64,000 nt of DNA from Emiliania huxleyi CCMP1516 (lineage: Eukaryota > Haptophyta > Isochrysidales > Noelaerhabdaceae). The stretch lies in contig NW_005197198.1 in the NCBI RefSeq assembly GCF_000372725.1, forward strand, positions 535,152 to 599,151. The letters are read 5' to 3'. Position 1 is the stretch's first letter. Each line of letters begins with the position of its first letter. The translations under genes were made by a program, and so were the position numbers. The notes under the pieces are model-generated. The model saw only the letters and a program-made list of their open reading frames with translations. It was not told the DNA's origin and searched no databases. Positions 10,641 through 22,570 of the stretch are shown piece after piece.

Positions 10641-11414
10641 CAACCATTACGTCGACGTCCTTGTCTTCCCTGGCGTAGCGATACTCGCCGCCATAGGACG
10701 GCATGCGGCGGTCGCCGCCCACCACCCTCCCCCCCCTAGTATGCCAGCGACCCGTCCCCTGCCCCTTCTCGCCCACTTGCTCTTCCTCTCCCCCTCCATG
10801 CCCTCGCCCCCGTACCCCTCACACTCCTCTCCCCCCCACCTCCCTCTCCCTCCTCGCAGTATAGGGCCCATGCCCCACGACCATGTTCCGGTAGAACCAT
10901 GTTCGGTGTTGCCGAAAGCGACAAATGCGCCCTTCCGACCGTGCTCCCCGCTGCTGCTGAGGGGGCAGTCCCAGACGACCTTGACATCGCTCATCGGCGG
11001 AATAGCGCCTGCCGCCCCCCTGCCATTGTTGCACGCGTCCACGTCGGGTTGTTTGTTGTAACTATGACCGAGGTAGTTTGTCGGCTCCATTCGAACAGCG
11101 GTGCCCCACGCGGCGCGTAGGGCGAGGTCAAGGGCAGGCGCTGAAGAGTGTTGTGGCCCTGCTTGCTGCGGAACGCGTTGTCGTTGACAGCAGCGTCGCC
11201 GAACGAACTCGTCGTGGTACTTCTTGTTTCGAGTCTTCTTACCCACCGACACGGCCTGGCAAGCCACGTCGAGGGGGAGACCCAGGCGGCGCTGCACCGA
11301 GATCCGCACGCATCGCCCAGGTCCCCATTCGCATGTCATCCCGCATGGCCATTGGGTGGGGATGGGCGTTCGTTGGTTGAGGAAGGCGCCGGCGCCATCC
11401 TGGTTCACCGCCAC
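10641..11414 (-). pseudogene. Unidentified, probably degraded coding sequence
   Basis: One minus-strand frame begins MAVNQDGAGAFLNQRTPIPT and continues to KVVWDCPLSSSGEHGRKG and FGNTEHGSTGTWSWG, ending in low-complexity G/A. In another frame 11100-11210 reads AVNDNAFRSKQGHNTLQRLP, which also looks protein-like. This suggests a frameshift or an unseen intron. I cannot assign a family. Transposase or structural-protein origins are possible but unsupported. Confidence 0.3.
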
Positions 11415-11527
11415 GAAGCGGGCCGCCTCGCGTGCCTCGCCCGCTCCGTGCCCTTGCCCCCACGTGTGTTTTGGGGGGGAATAGGAAATTGGGGGGTTGT
11501 GTTTTCGTCGGTAGGGATATGGTCGAC

Positions 11528-12496
11528 ATGTGGCGCCTACTTCTGCTCGCCGGACTCGCCGCCGCCGAGGGCGGTCCCACTCCTGTCGCGGGCGACGCCT
11601 CCGGATCGGACTGGGTGAACGCCTGCATCGACCTCGACTGGCACTCGAAAGAGGCGGCGCTCTCGGCGACGCCCGACTTTGAGACAGCGGCCGCGGGCAC
11701 CTCCCAAGCGTGCGGCGCCGGACGCATCACGCTGGGCGTCCTGACCGACGTCCAGCGCAAGATCTACGACCGCGGCTGCCCCGGCGGACCGCACAAGAAC
11801 TCTTCCGCCTTCTACGGCTGCCGCGGCGGCGACTGTGGCGGCGGCTGGGACAAGATGATGAGCGTCCAAGTCGCCGGCGCCGGCGCGGCCGTCTCCGGCG
11901 TGTGGCATGTGCCGAACGCTTCCGCGTCCCTCGACGACGACGCGTGCGCGGAGTCGTTCAACAAGGAGAAGTGCTTCATGAACGTTTGCACGTGTGCGGT
12001 CTGCGACTCTGGGCACGCTAATGCGGCCAAGGACAACAAGTGGAGCGACTTCTCGCTCGAGGGTGGCTCGGCGCACGCGTGGGACGAGGGCGTCGCCCTC
12101 CTCTACCCGCTGGAGGACACGCTGCGCGCCCCTGGCACTTGCCGCGCCAACAGCGGCCAGACGCTGGGGGCCACCTGGCACTCACGCCCGACAACCGAGA
12201 GCAGCACGTTGGGTGAGAAGCTGCTGCGGACCGGCGCGCGCGACTTCGTGCGCGCCATCGTCGACAAGATCACCACTTTGATGGCGGTGACTCAGCGGGG
12301 CCCGCTCCGCTCTGAGCACAGGGGTTGCGCGTTCGGCGCGGATCGGTCGGAGGAGAACGCGGCGACCGTGCTGCCCCTCGTCCACAAGTGCAACCTCACC
12401 GCTGCCAAGACCATCAGCGACGAGATGAAGTTCGACCTGTACTTCCCGAAGCATTACCCGAGCGATTCTACGCCTGGCGCCGAGCTCTTTCCATCG
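11528..12496 (+). CDS. Secreted Cys-containing protein, or extracellular N terminus of the downstream receptor
   Basis: The exon starts at ATG 11528 (MWRLLLLAGLAAAEGG, a clear signal peptide; an alternative ATG lies three codons upstream at 11519). It reads 323 codons rich in Cys pairs (YGCRGGDCGGGWDK, CFMNVCTCAVCDSGH) without a recognised domain. A GT-AG intron at 12497-12634 leads in phase 0 to an exon reading APPLPDAPSTAVRAIIKTEA and then a Pro-rich stretch. That same exon is duplicated at 13586 as the first mapped exon of the receptor gene. The segment could therefore be its own gene or the start of the receptor. The family is unknown. Confidence 0.6.
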
Positions 12497-12597
12497 GTGG
12501 GATTCCCCTGACTGGCCGCGCCGCGCCGCCCCGCCATCTGCGCCACCACAACCGCTCTCGCGACACGCCGTCTCCCCGGCGCCACGCGTCTGCCTCA

Positions 12598-13660
12598 CGC
12601 TGCTCGCGCACGACAGCCCTTCTCTCCGCTGCAGGCCCCGCCTCTTCCCGACGCACCCTCGACGGCTGTGCGCGCGATCATCAAGACCGAGGCGCCCACA
12701 CCGGCCTTGCCCGCCGCCCCGCAGCTGCCGACTCGCCGCCCCGCCACTTGCGCCACCACAACCGCTCTCGCGCCGCGCCTCCACCGCCCTCGCCCCCTCC
12801 GCCCGCAACCCCACCTCCGTCGCCTCCTCCTCCCGCACCTCCTCCGCCCTCGCCCCCGCCTCTGCCGCCTCCGCCCTCGCCCCCACCGCCTTCTCCGCCG
12901 CCTCCTTCGCCACCACCGCCCCTGCCTCCTCCCCCTCGTCCACTAGGAGACGACTACCCCGATCAACAACAATGAGACGGCCACGACTTTCGACAACAAA
13001 ACGACGGAGTCAACTTCTAGAATAAAGACCAGCGAGCGGGCATCTCACATGGCTAAGAACGGCGTGGCGGCCAACCTTGACACGGCCTCCATGCGTCCGT
13101 ATCGCCTCGTTACAACTTTCTGACTGCTGCACCTTCTCAACTGAAAGCGCATCATGAAGTGATCGATGTCCCCCCAAAAGAAGAAGCCCNNNNNNNNNNN
13201 NNNNNNNNNNNNNNNNNNNNNNNNNNNNNNNNNNNNNNNNNNNNNNNNNNNNNNNNNNNNNNNNNNNNNNNNNNNNNNNNNNNNNNNNNNNNNNNNNNNN
13301 NNNNNNNNNNNNNNNNNNNNNNNNNNNNNNNNNNNNNNNNNNNNNNNNNNNNNNNNNNNNNNNNNNNNNNNNNNNNCCTCCTCCTGCAGCACCCCCTCCA
13401 CCCCCCTACACCCTCGTCCCCGCCTCTGTCGCCCCCACCCTCGCCCCCACCGCCTTCTCCGCCACCCCCTTCGCTCCCGCCGCCCGTGCCTCCTCCCCCC
13501 ACTCACCTACCTACACGGCCGCCGCCCTCACCGCCTCCTCCCTCACCAACACTGCTGACGCACGACGCCCGCCTCTCCGCTGCAGGCCCCGCCTCTTCCC
13601 GACGCACTCTCGACAGCTGTGCGCGCGATCATCAAGACCGAGGCGCCCACACCGGCCAAC
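12598..13660 (+). repeat. Tandem duplication of an exon block across an assembly gap
   Basis: Sequence 12598-12710 (intron end CTCTCCGCTGCAG plus exon APPLPDAPSTAVRAIIKTEAPTPA in two parts) recurs at 13556-13658 with few changes. A less similar NNNET-containing segment also occurs twice (near 12962 and 13660), as do two Pro-rich (SPPPP) stretches (12775-12945 and 13376-13555). The assembly gap sits between the copies, so this may be a real segmental duplication or two haplotypes placed side by side. Confidence 0.8.
13190..13376. other. Assembly gap (N)
   Basis: Run of undetermined bases inside the duplicated Pro-rich region. Confidence 0.99.
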
Positions 13661-16600
13661 AACAATGAGACGGGGTCGACTTTCCGGAGCAAGACCGGCG
13701 AACGCGCCTCTCCACAGGCCAAGAGCGAGGTGGCGGCCGACATGGAGACGGCCGGCAGCGCTCCCAACCGCCTCGTGGGTACCCTCGTGCTGGGGTGCCT
13801 CCTCGCGTTTCTCCGCCTGCTGCAGTCTGGTAGCTCCTCGGCTAGCAAGAAGCGTTCGAAGCGCGCCAAGAAGAACGAGGCCCTGGCGCTGGCTGGCGGC
13901 GACTTACCCCTCGAGCGCAAGGGCGAGCCCAACTGCTCCACGAACACCACCCCGATCGACCCACCGACGGCCCCCAACGGCGTCACCAAAAGCGCCCCGG
14001 CTCTCACGCCGACGGCGACGGGCGGCGCGCCGCTGCCGTCGATCAAGGAGAAGCCCGCCCCGGCGGTGAGCGCCTAGCATTCTGCGCCGTGCGTCTGTCG
14101 ACCCACCCCTGACCCCCACCCCGCTTGCATTGCGTAGGGCGACGCCGACTGGGCCGTCTGGGCCAACGAGGTTCCAGGGAAGAAGCCCGCCACGGCGGTG
14201 AGGGCCTCGCACGCTGCGGTGCGCTCGCAGAGCCTCAACTATTGACCCACCGTTTGCGCGTGCGCAGGGCATCCCCGACAGGACCACCCCGTCGAACCCG
14301 CGCCGCAAGAAGGGGCGCAAGGGCGCGTCCGCCCCGATCGTCCGCACCAAGAGCATTGCCCCGGTCGGCGGCAACAACCGGTTCGGGGCCCTGCTCGGAA
14401 TGGACGGCAACGAGGGCATCCTCGGCGGCACTGGCAAGGTGCCCCGCGGCACCACGCCGTCGACCGCAGACTCGGTGCTCGCCGCCTGCATATATGCGGC
14501 CCCCTCCCCCGCTCGCCGCGCAAACCGCCAGTCTCGCGCCCTCCTGTTCAGGGCGCGACGGCCGACGTCGAGACGACCACGATTACCACGCCGGAGGGCT
14601 CCGTCTATGCCTCCGGCCGGTTCTTGTGGCCCAAGCTCTGCCCGTCCTACTTGCTCCGCCTCTTTGGCATCCTCGCGCTGCTCTGCCTCGGAACCGCGTT
14701 TGCGCTCTCCTCGTACTCTGCCACCTCCGCGCTTCTCTTCTCGCAGTGGCACGAGTCCCCGACTTCCTTTCCCGCAGTCACAACGCCGATCGCAGTCACA
14801 ACGCCGGCATCGCTTAACGGCTTCTGCGAGATTGGCGGCGACAACACATTCTCGTTTGCAGCCATCGTGTCGACGGACAGCGCGCCTGCCGACCACCCGG
14901 TGCGTGCTCGCTCGCGCTTGCTAGTACCCGCACCGCGCCAGCTCGCGACTAACAGCCCACGCGCTAATCAGGGCGGACGCGACTCTGAGGGGCGCTTGTG
15001 GGAAGCACTGATGGACGAGATCGACGAGGCGGTGGGCGAGCCGTTGCACCCGATTGGCGAGCCGCTGGCGTTCGTCAAGGACGTTTACGAGAAGCAGCCG
15101 GTGAACACCCCTCTGCTTGTTTCTGTGTGCGAGCTTTGTAATCTGCTTTACGGATTGCCTGTGTGTTTGCGTGTAGGCCGAGGCCGACTTGGAGACCGTC
15201 CCGGCCTCGCGCAACAGCACGGAGCGCAAGGGCGAGCCTGAGATCGACTCTACGATCAGTCCCGTCTACAGCAACAGGACGGGGATCATCGCTCGGGGAC
15301 GCGACACCGTCCTGCTCATGAACGACACGGCGCCCGAGATGCGGTCCGCCGACGCTCGGATTGGGATGAAGGTGCAAAAGTTGGTTGAGACTGGGCTCGG
15401 CGCGCCCGTCTCTAGCCTGCACGCCGGCGGCGACTGGCGAGCGAACGACGGATTGGCGGACGCTTCTCGAGCCCCAACCAAGGATCTCTTCCTCCAGCGT
15501 TGCCGGGCCATCGAACCTCTTCTCGCGGCCACGCTTGAGGAGCCGGCGTGGCCTGCAGAGGTCAGCACCGTCGCCGACTCGAACGCGGTCGAGTCAGATA
15601 TCTTCTCGGTCCCAAGTGTGTGCGCCGACTGGCAGCCGCACTGCGCCGCCCTTGCGTGGCACGTGGAGCCTCGCCACGCGCTCCGCCACGCGCTCACCGA
15701 CGAGCTCTACAAGACCGACAAGCCTCCCGCGGACCCACCGGCCGACGATCGCTCCATCCAGCTGCCCTCCCCGTTCCACTTTCCCTCCACGAGCGGAACC
15801 TCTTCTTCCGCGCCTGGCCGCGCCCGGCAGCGCGGTCAGCTTTTGGCCGCCTTGTTCTTGCTGCTCGGAGCGTGCTGGTGCGGCGTGCTGCTCTCGGTCG
15901 GAGGGAGCACCTCCAAGCGCCTCGTGCGGTGCCGGACGGGGTCGAGGCGCGGCGCGTGGCTGATTCTGGTCGCACTGCTCCCGCTGGCGTATGCACCGTC
16001 GCCCTCTCCGCCCCCACCCCCGCCTCTACCGCCGCTCCCCACCGGCTTCGTCGCCGCGTCGAGCGAGGCTAAGCTCCGCTCCCTGATCGCGGAGGCTGCT
16101 ACTTCGCAAGCCAACGTCTCAATCTACCTGCCGCCCAGGGCAGACTTCAAGCTGGGCAGCCAGATCAGCTGCGGCTCCGACATCAACGTGGCCGTCACGA
16201 GCAGCGGGGAGGGCGCGACGCTCGACGGCCAGGAACAGACCAGGCTCTTTTACCTGTCGGGCGGCTGCAGCCTCACCCTGCGGGGGCTGACCCTCGTCAA
16301 CGGGAGGGCGGACGACGGCGGCGACGGCAACTACGGCGGCGTTGTGTACGCAAGGAGGGCAGGCGACGTCGAGATCATCGACTCGACGGTCAGAGATTGC
16401 TCGGCTGGCGAGTACGGGGTGCGCCGCGTAGAGCTAGCCGCGCCCATGCAGCGCCGCACGGCAGCGAGGCGAGAGATAGAGAGGGATACGGCTGCCTCAC
16501 CCCGCTCTCTCCTCGCAACCGCAGCGCGGCGGCGTCGTCTACGCGGAGGACAGCGGTGCGGTCTCGATCATCAACTCGGATGTGTCGGACTGCTCTGGCA

Positions 16601-19600
16601 ATGTGCGCCGCGTAGAGCTAGCCGCACTCCAGCAGCGCCGCACGGCAGCGAGGCGAGAGATCGAGAGGGCCACGGCTGCCTCACCCCGCTCTCTCCTCGC
16701 AACCGCAGAACGGCGGCGTCGTCCACGCGCGGGACAGCGGTGCGGTCTCGATCATCGACTCGGATGTGACGAGCTGCTCGGCTGACAGGGTGCGCCGCGT
16801 AAAGCTAGCCGCACTCCAGCAGCGCCGCACGGCAGCGGGGCGAGAGATAGAGGGCCACGGCTGCCTCACCCCGCTCTCTCCTCGCAACCGCAGTACGGCG
16901 GCGTCGTCTACGCGGAGGACAGCGGTGCGGTCTCGATAAGCGGCTCGACCGTGTCGGGCTGCTCTGCTGGATATGTGCGCCGCGTAGAGCTAGCCGCCTC
17001 GAGCAGCGCCGCACGGCAGCGGGGCGAGAGATAGAGGGCCACGGCTGCCTCACCCCGCTCTCTCCTCGCAACCGCAGTACGGCGGCGTCGTCTACGCGTG
17101 GGGCAGCGGTGCGGTCTCGATAAGCGGCTCGGCCGTGACGGGCTGCTCTGCTGGCAATGTGCGCCGCGTAGAGCTAGCCGCCTCGAGCAGCGCCGCACGG
17201 CAGCGGGGCGAGAGACAGAGAGGGCCACGGCTGGCCTCACCCCGCTCTCTCCTCGCAACCGCAGTGGGGCGGCGTCGTCTACGCGCTTCAGAACAGCGGT
17301 GCGGTCTCGATAAGCAGCTCGAACGTGACGAGCTGCTCTGCTGGCTCGGTGCGCCGCGTAGAGCTAGCCGCACTCCTGCAGCGCCGCACGGCAGCGGGGC
17401 GAGAGATGTAGAGGGCCACGGCTGGCCTCACCCCGCTCTCTCCTCGCAACCGCAGACCGGCGGCGTCGTCTACGCGTGGGAAAGCGACTCTCTCTCCATC
17501 GCGGGTATCGCTTTCATCGACAACAGAGCGGGCGGGTCAGGCTCGGTGCTGTACCTGGACAGACTCCGCCAACGCTCCTCGATCAACGACGCCTCCTTCA
17601 CCGGCAACACCGCTGGCGACGACAACGACGGTGCCACGATAGAGGCAGTCAACTCGCCGATAAACTGGGACTGCCGCTTGGGCAGCTGGATGCCGCGCAA
17701 GGGCTCCTTTTTTGGCGACTTCAGCGTTCCCGAGTGCAACCTCTGCCCTGCTGGCTACTACGGGAACAGGAGCGGCCTCACCAACTCCTCCTGCGAAGGT
17801 GCGTGTAAGCGAGGCCACTTTTGTCCAAAGGGCACAGCGGAACCGCTCCCGTGTGCGCCTGGTTTCTACATGCCCGTGATAGGCGCAGCCAGTGCCGAGT
17901 CGTGCCTCCCTTGCTCTCCGGGGACGAGCCAGTCCACAGCCGGCACGGACCGTCCCTGCGACGAGTGTCCTCCCGGCACGTTCGCCGATCAGCTCAACGC
18001 CACCAGCTGCACCGACTGCCCCGCGGGACGCTTCTGCCCGAATGCAGGCACCGTCCGGCCATTCGACTGTGACGCAGGGCAGTACCAGAACCTCACCGGC
18101 CAGGCTGCGTGTGTGCAGTGCCCTGCTGGCGAGTTTCAGACGGAGCGTGGGCAGACGTTGTGCGACTTGTGTGCCGCGGGTGGGTACTGCGATACCACCA
18201 AGGACTGCAGCGGCGGCTTCACGCTTTGCCCTGCGGGGAGCTACAACGAGAAGACGGGCAGCAGCTCACCCGACGCCTGCCAGCAGTGCCCCCTCGGAAC
18301 CTCTAGCCCGATCGCCGGAGCAGTCAGCAGCGAGACGTGCGCGAACTGCCGTGCTGGGACGTTTGGCGGCAATCCCGGGCTGAGTGAGTGCACGGACTGC
18401 CCTGCCGGCAGTTATCAGAACGATACGGGCGCGACGTCCTGCCGCGACTGCGAGCAGGGCAGCTACTGCGCCAAGGGCGCGTCGGCGCCGCTGCCTTGCG
18501 ACGCGGGTACCTACTCGGACAAGACGGACCTCACCGCCGCCTCGCAGTGCGTCGACGCCTCGCCGGGCCACTTTGCCACCACCGGCTCGACGCAGCAGAC
18601 GCCGTGTCGCGAGGGTAGCTTCGCCGCCAAGGCGCGCAGCGAGGCCTGCGAGCTGTGCGGGCAGGGCTACTACCAGAGCGAGCCCGCCGCCGCCGCCTGC
18701 GTCCGCTGCGCTGCTGGCAAGTTTTGCCCTCAGGGTTCGACGCGCGAGTTTGACGCGCAGTGCTCGCCTGGCACGTACGCCAACGTGACGGACGCCGACG
18801 GCGACCCCGACTGCCTCGACTGCCCAGCCGGCTCGTCGTGCGCGGGAGGCGGCGCCGCGCCTGCCGTGTGCTCTCCAGGAACCGCAGCCAAGCCTGCTCA
18901 GGGCCAGTGCACCGTCTGCGGTGTTGGGACGTACCAGCCGGACTCCGGAGCCGCGGGCTGCCTCGAGTGCGAGCCGGGTACGTTTTGTCCAAAGGGAAGC
19001 AGCGCTCAGCTGCCCGCGACCTGCCCCGCCGGCTTCTACATCGGCAACGCGTCCACCACGCTGGAGAGCCTCGACGATTGCGTCGGTTGCACGCCTGGCA
19101 GCTTCTGCGCCGGCGGCGCCGCCCAGCCAACCGCTTGCGCTCCAGGTAGCATCGCTCCTTCGGCCAACATGTCCGCGTGCAAGCTCTGTTCGATCGGACG
19201 CTTCGCAGCCTCCACCACCGCTTGCGAGGAGTGCGAGGCGGGCACCTACGCGGCGAGCGAGGGCCTGTCGCAGTGTACCCCCTGCCCTTACCCTACCGGC
19301 TCCAAGAGTGGCGACGTCACCTGCTCCATCTGCAAGGAGGGCTTCTACCTGCAGAACGCGAGCGCCCTTCCGGATGACATCTTCCGCTTCCCGACCAAGC
19401 ACTGCAAGTCCTGCCCGCTGAATGCCGACTGCGCGACCAATATCACTCTCGAGACCCTCGGCGTCCCGCGCAACCACTGGCGTGCCTCGCTCCTCACGAC
19501 CGAGATTCACGACTGCGACGCCTCCGACCACTGCAGCGGCTCGGGCGGCGTGGCAGAGACCTCCCGCCGCCTCGCGGCTTCTGGCGGCGCCGGCCCAGGC

Positions 19601-22215
19601 TGCGACCCCGGCCACACCGGCCCGCTCTGCGAGTGGTGCGTGAGCGACGAGCAGTACTTCAGCCGCGCGGAGCGAGGCTGCGTCGACTGCCCGACGGCGG
19701 GAAGGTTCGGCGTCCTGGCGGGAGTCGTCGTCGCTCTCGCAGTGACAGGGCTCTTCTTGTACCGCGCCCTCGCCCGCGCCGAGGCATGGGACCGCTTCAG
19801 AGCACGTCTTGATATCGTCGAGTCGCAGGTTGGCGGGCCATCCACTGACCGGGCGCCTCTTGCCTCTCGCGTCGACACCACCCCACCTTACCTTAGGTTG
19901 GCTTCCAGCCCAAGTTCAAGATCGTGGTCAGCTTCTACCAGGTCGTTGCGACGCTCGGCCCCGTCTACGGCGTCCGCTTGCACGAGGACTTTACGCGCTG
20001 GACCGACTTCATGGACGCGATCAGCTTTGATCTGCTCGGCCTCACCTATCCGGACGCGTGCATCGGCTCGATGGCTGACAGGCTCCTGCTTGCCGGTCTG
20101 TGGCCGATCGCTTCTATCATGCTCGGAGGCGCCGCCATCGCCTGCTACGCACTCGCGGAGTGGCTTCTGTCTGGTCATGACGGAAGCGACCTCGTCCGCT
20201 CTACGCTGCGCCGCCTGCTCTACTGGGCCATCCTCGTCGCCTACCTCGTGCTGCCCTCCGTGTCTCGCTCCATCTTCAAGGCGCGGCAGTGCGAGTCGTT
20301 TAATGTCGACGACTTGACAGGGGACAGGCGCTCCTACCTCGTTGCCGACCTCGACGTGCTCTGCAGCGCCGACGACGACGAGTACAGCGGCCTCGACGCG
20401 TACTTCTGGGCCTTCTTCGCCCTCTGGCCGGTGCTCGTGCCGCTAGCCTTCCTGGTCCTCCTGCTCTCGATCCGCTCCGAGGTGCGGGCGCAGCGAGTCA
20501 GGGCCACGGCCCGAGCCAGCCGCTTCCTCTGGCGCGACTACGACCCGGGCTTCCTCTTCTGGGAGGTCGTCGATATGGGCCGCAAGTTGTTCCTCGCCTC
20601 GCTGGTGCTCTTCATCCAGACAGACGACGGCTCGAGCAAGCTACTCCGCCTTGTCGTCGCCACCGTCGTCTCGGCCCTCTACGCCGCCGCGCTTGCCCTC
20701 GCCAAGCCCTTCAAGCGCGACGACGACCTCTACCTCGCGAGCACCGCCAACCTGTTGCTCGCCTGCTGCTTCATCTCCGGCACCGTGATCCAGCTGTGCG
20801 AGAGCGCCGCCTACGAGGACATGTGCAAGACCCTCGTCGGCTTCGAGAGCGCGCGCGGCGCGAGTGAGTTTGTCATTGCGCTCACCGCCGCAATGCTCGC
20901 TACGTCGCTGCTCGTTGTCCTCTTCAAGACAGTCAGCGCCGTCCGCGCGCTCACCATCCGCCTCGTCTCCTCCGGCCGCCCCCCAGTCCTCGAGCTGTCC
21001 CCCGAATGCCACTTCCACGGCTTCATCTCGCACCTCTGGGGAACCGGCCAGGACCAGACGCACACCGTCGTGCGGCGGCTCCAGCTTCTGCTCCCCGGCG
21101 TCCGGATCTGGCTCGACGTCGACAATCTCGATGACGTGGGCAGGCTCGAGGAGTCAGTAGCCGACGCGACGACCTTTCTCGTCTTCCTCAGTGCGGGCTA
21201 CTTCAAGAGCTTCAACTGTCGCCGCGAGCTGTACGCGGCGCTACACCTCAATCGGCCCTTCATCCCGATCCACGAGGCGGACGTGGACAAGGGCGGCGCC
21301 TCGATCGAGGACCTGAAGGCAGAGTGCCGCGACCACTGCGACAATGCCGCCCCAGACGAGAGAGAGAGACACATGCTCGCGCGCGTCTGCCCTTCCTACA
21401 GCGGGCCAGACGAGATGCTCGCGCGCGTGTTTGGGCAGGAGGCGGAGCCGCCGATCGTGTGGGTGCGGGGCAACGCCTTTCAGCTGGAGTCGCTCAAGGC
21501 TGTCGCGCTGCGCATGCTGCGCCACTCTCCTTACTACGCGAGCCGCCCGAACGAGCTTGCTGCAGGCCTGATGGTCCCTCGCCAACCGGGGCCCTGTGCC
21601 TTCAGCGGCCCCGTCACCATCCTCGTGTGCCGCGCTAACAAGCGAGCCATCGGCATTGCAAGGGAGCTCAAGAATGCGGCGGGGGAGGGGCGCGGCTCTA
21701 CCGCCAGCGCCGGGGCGGTCGCGATCCGCGATGCGGAGGAGGCGCTCGAGGGACTCAACGCGGCCCCGCTATCCGGGCGCGTAGTGTTTCTCCTCTACCT
21801 GAACGATGAGACCTTCCTGGACACCGGCGGCGCCGTCGCGCGCCTCGTGCAAGCGGCGATGGTCCGGCGCATCGCCATCGCCATGGTCCACGAGCAGGAG
21901 CCAAGCCACGGCGGCGTTCCTTTCCGCAACTTTTTTCAGCAGACGCCGCAGGTGCTGCAGCAGCCGCCGTACAAGCTCTACGACAAGGTGGCTTTGCCGC
22001 TCTACCCGGCTCCGGCGCACCGCAAGGTGAGCTTGCGCCTCATACTAACAAGCATGGGAGCCGTGCCGTGCGATGCGGGTCCGCTCAGGCGGCGGTGGCA
22101 GCTGCTCCGCCGCCACATAGCGGTGGCGCGCCTCGTGTGGCGGCGCCCCGCCTCACGGGACTCTCTCGCCGAAGCAAGTCTCAGCCAGGAGCCCCAGCAA
22201 ATGGTCCAGCCGTAG
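13586..22215 (+). CDS. Giant membrane receptor: beta-helix coils, ephrin-receptor-like Cys-rich repeats, multiple TM helices, cytoplasmic TIR domain
   Basis: Thirteen phase-0 exons with GT-AG introns: 13586-14065, 14138-14197, 14268-14474, 14552-14899, 14972-15100, 15177-16418, 16525-16602, 16709-16789, 16894-16974, 17078-17158, 17265-17348, 17456-19828, 19897-22215. About 2,519 aa. The 5' exons hold two membrane helices, then near 15960 a signal-like helix and SPPPP linker. Next come right-handed beta-helix coils (GGVVYAEDSGAVSI, one exon per coil), then from 17730 to 19350 repeats such as CPAGRFCPNAG and CPAGEFQTERGQTLC (GCC2/GCC3 type). A helix at 19700, about seven helices at 20080-20950, and a TIR domain (FHGFISHLWG, LPGVRIWLDVDNLDDV, FLVFLSAGYFKSFNCRREL) follow. 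A second TIR-like Rossmann segment lies at 21595-22030. GTGAGC at 22027 may be a last donor. Suggested role: surface sensing with TIR output. Confidence 0.72.
16419..17455 (+). repeat. Tandem exon-intron array, six near-identical introns
   Basis: Introns 16419-16524, 16603-16708, 16790-16893, 16975-17077, 17159-17264 and 17349-17455 (103-107 nt) all begin GTGCGCCGCGTA and end CTCGCAACCGCAG. Between them are exons of 78-84 bp, each one beta-helix coil, all phase 0-0. The repeat unit is about 185 bp. Confidence 0.95.
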
Positions 22216-22330
22216 CGGTGCAATAATACGACGCGGGGCCGCTCCAGCGGCGGCGCCCGGCGGGAGCTCCTCCGCCGCCGCATAGCGGTGGCGCGCCCAT
22301 CGTGCGGCGGCGCCCCGCCGAGCCGCGCGC
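22080..22330. repeat. Duplicated ~55-bp foldback sequence at receptor gene end
   Basis: CAGCTGCTCCGCCGCCACAT followed by AGCGGTGGCGCGCC (22098) recurs at about 22266 with few changes. Each copy is partly self-complementary (CGCCGCC...GGTGGCG). It overlaps the last codons of the longest reading frame and the 3' flank. Confidence 0.65.
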
Positions 22331-22570
22331 AGGAGCGCTTTAGTGCAGCCGTAGGACGTGTGGTGAGAGCTTGCGCGCCCGAGCGTGCGCTCGCCGCGGG
22401 GTGGAGAGGGGACAACTAATAGTGAGCTTAGCACTCTCTTACAGTCTCTATAAGTCTTACGCTTTACGCATATTACAGCTCAGTGAGAAAGTCGTTGTAT
22501 TACCGTGACGTGATCGCACCTCAACATTTCCGTACCTGACATAAACAAACAAGAAGGGCCAAGGCCGTTC
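22216..22570. other. Convergent intergenic region
   Basis: Between the receptor stop and the minus-strand acyltransferase gene end. It holds the second copy of the foldback repeat, then lower-GC sequence around 22420-22550. No gene seen. Confidence 0.5.

Noticed and set aside
10641-11414. piggyBac-like transposase
   Set aside because: No DDE motif or family signature could be shown; only short protein-like stretches in two frames.
11528-12496. FEA1-type iron-assimilation protein
   Set aside because: Secreted and Cys-containing, but no specific FEA1 motif could be named.
16419-17455. Regular repeats as a CRISPR array
   Set aside because: Units are about 185 bp, alternate coding exon and intron, and lie in a eukaryotic gene.
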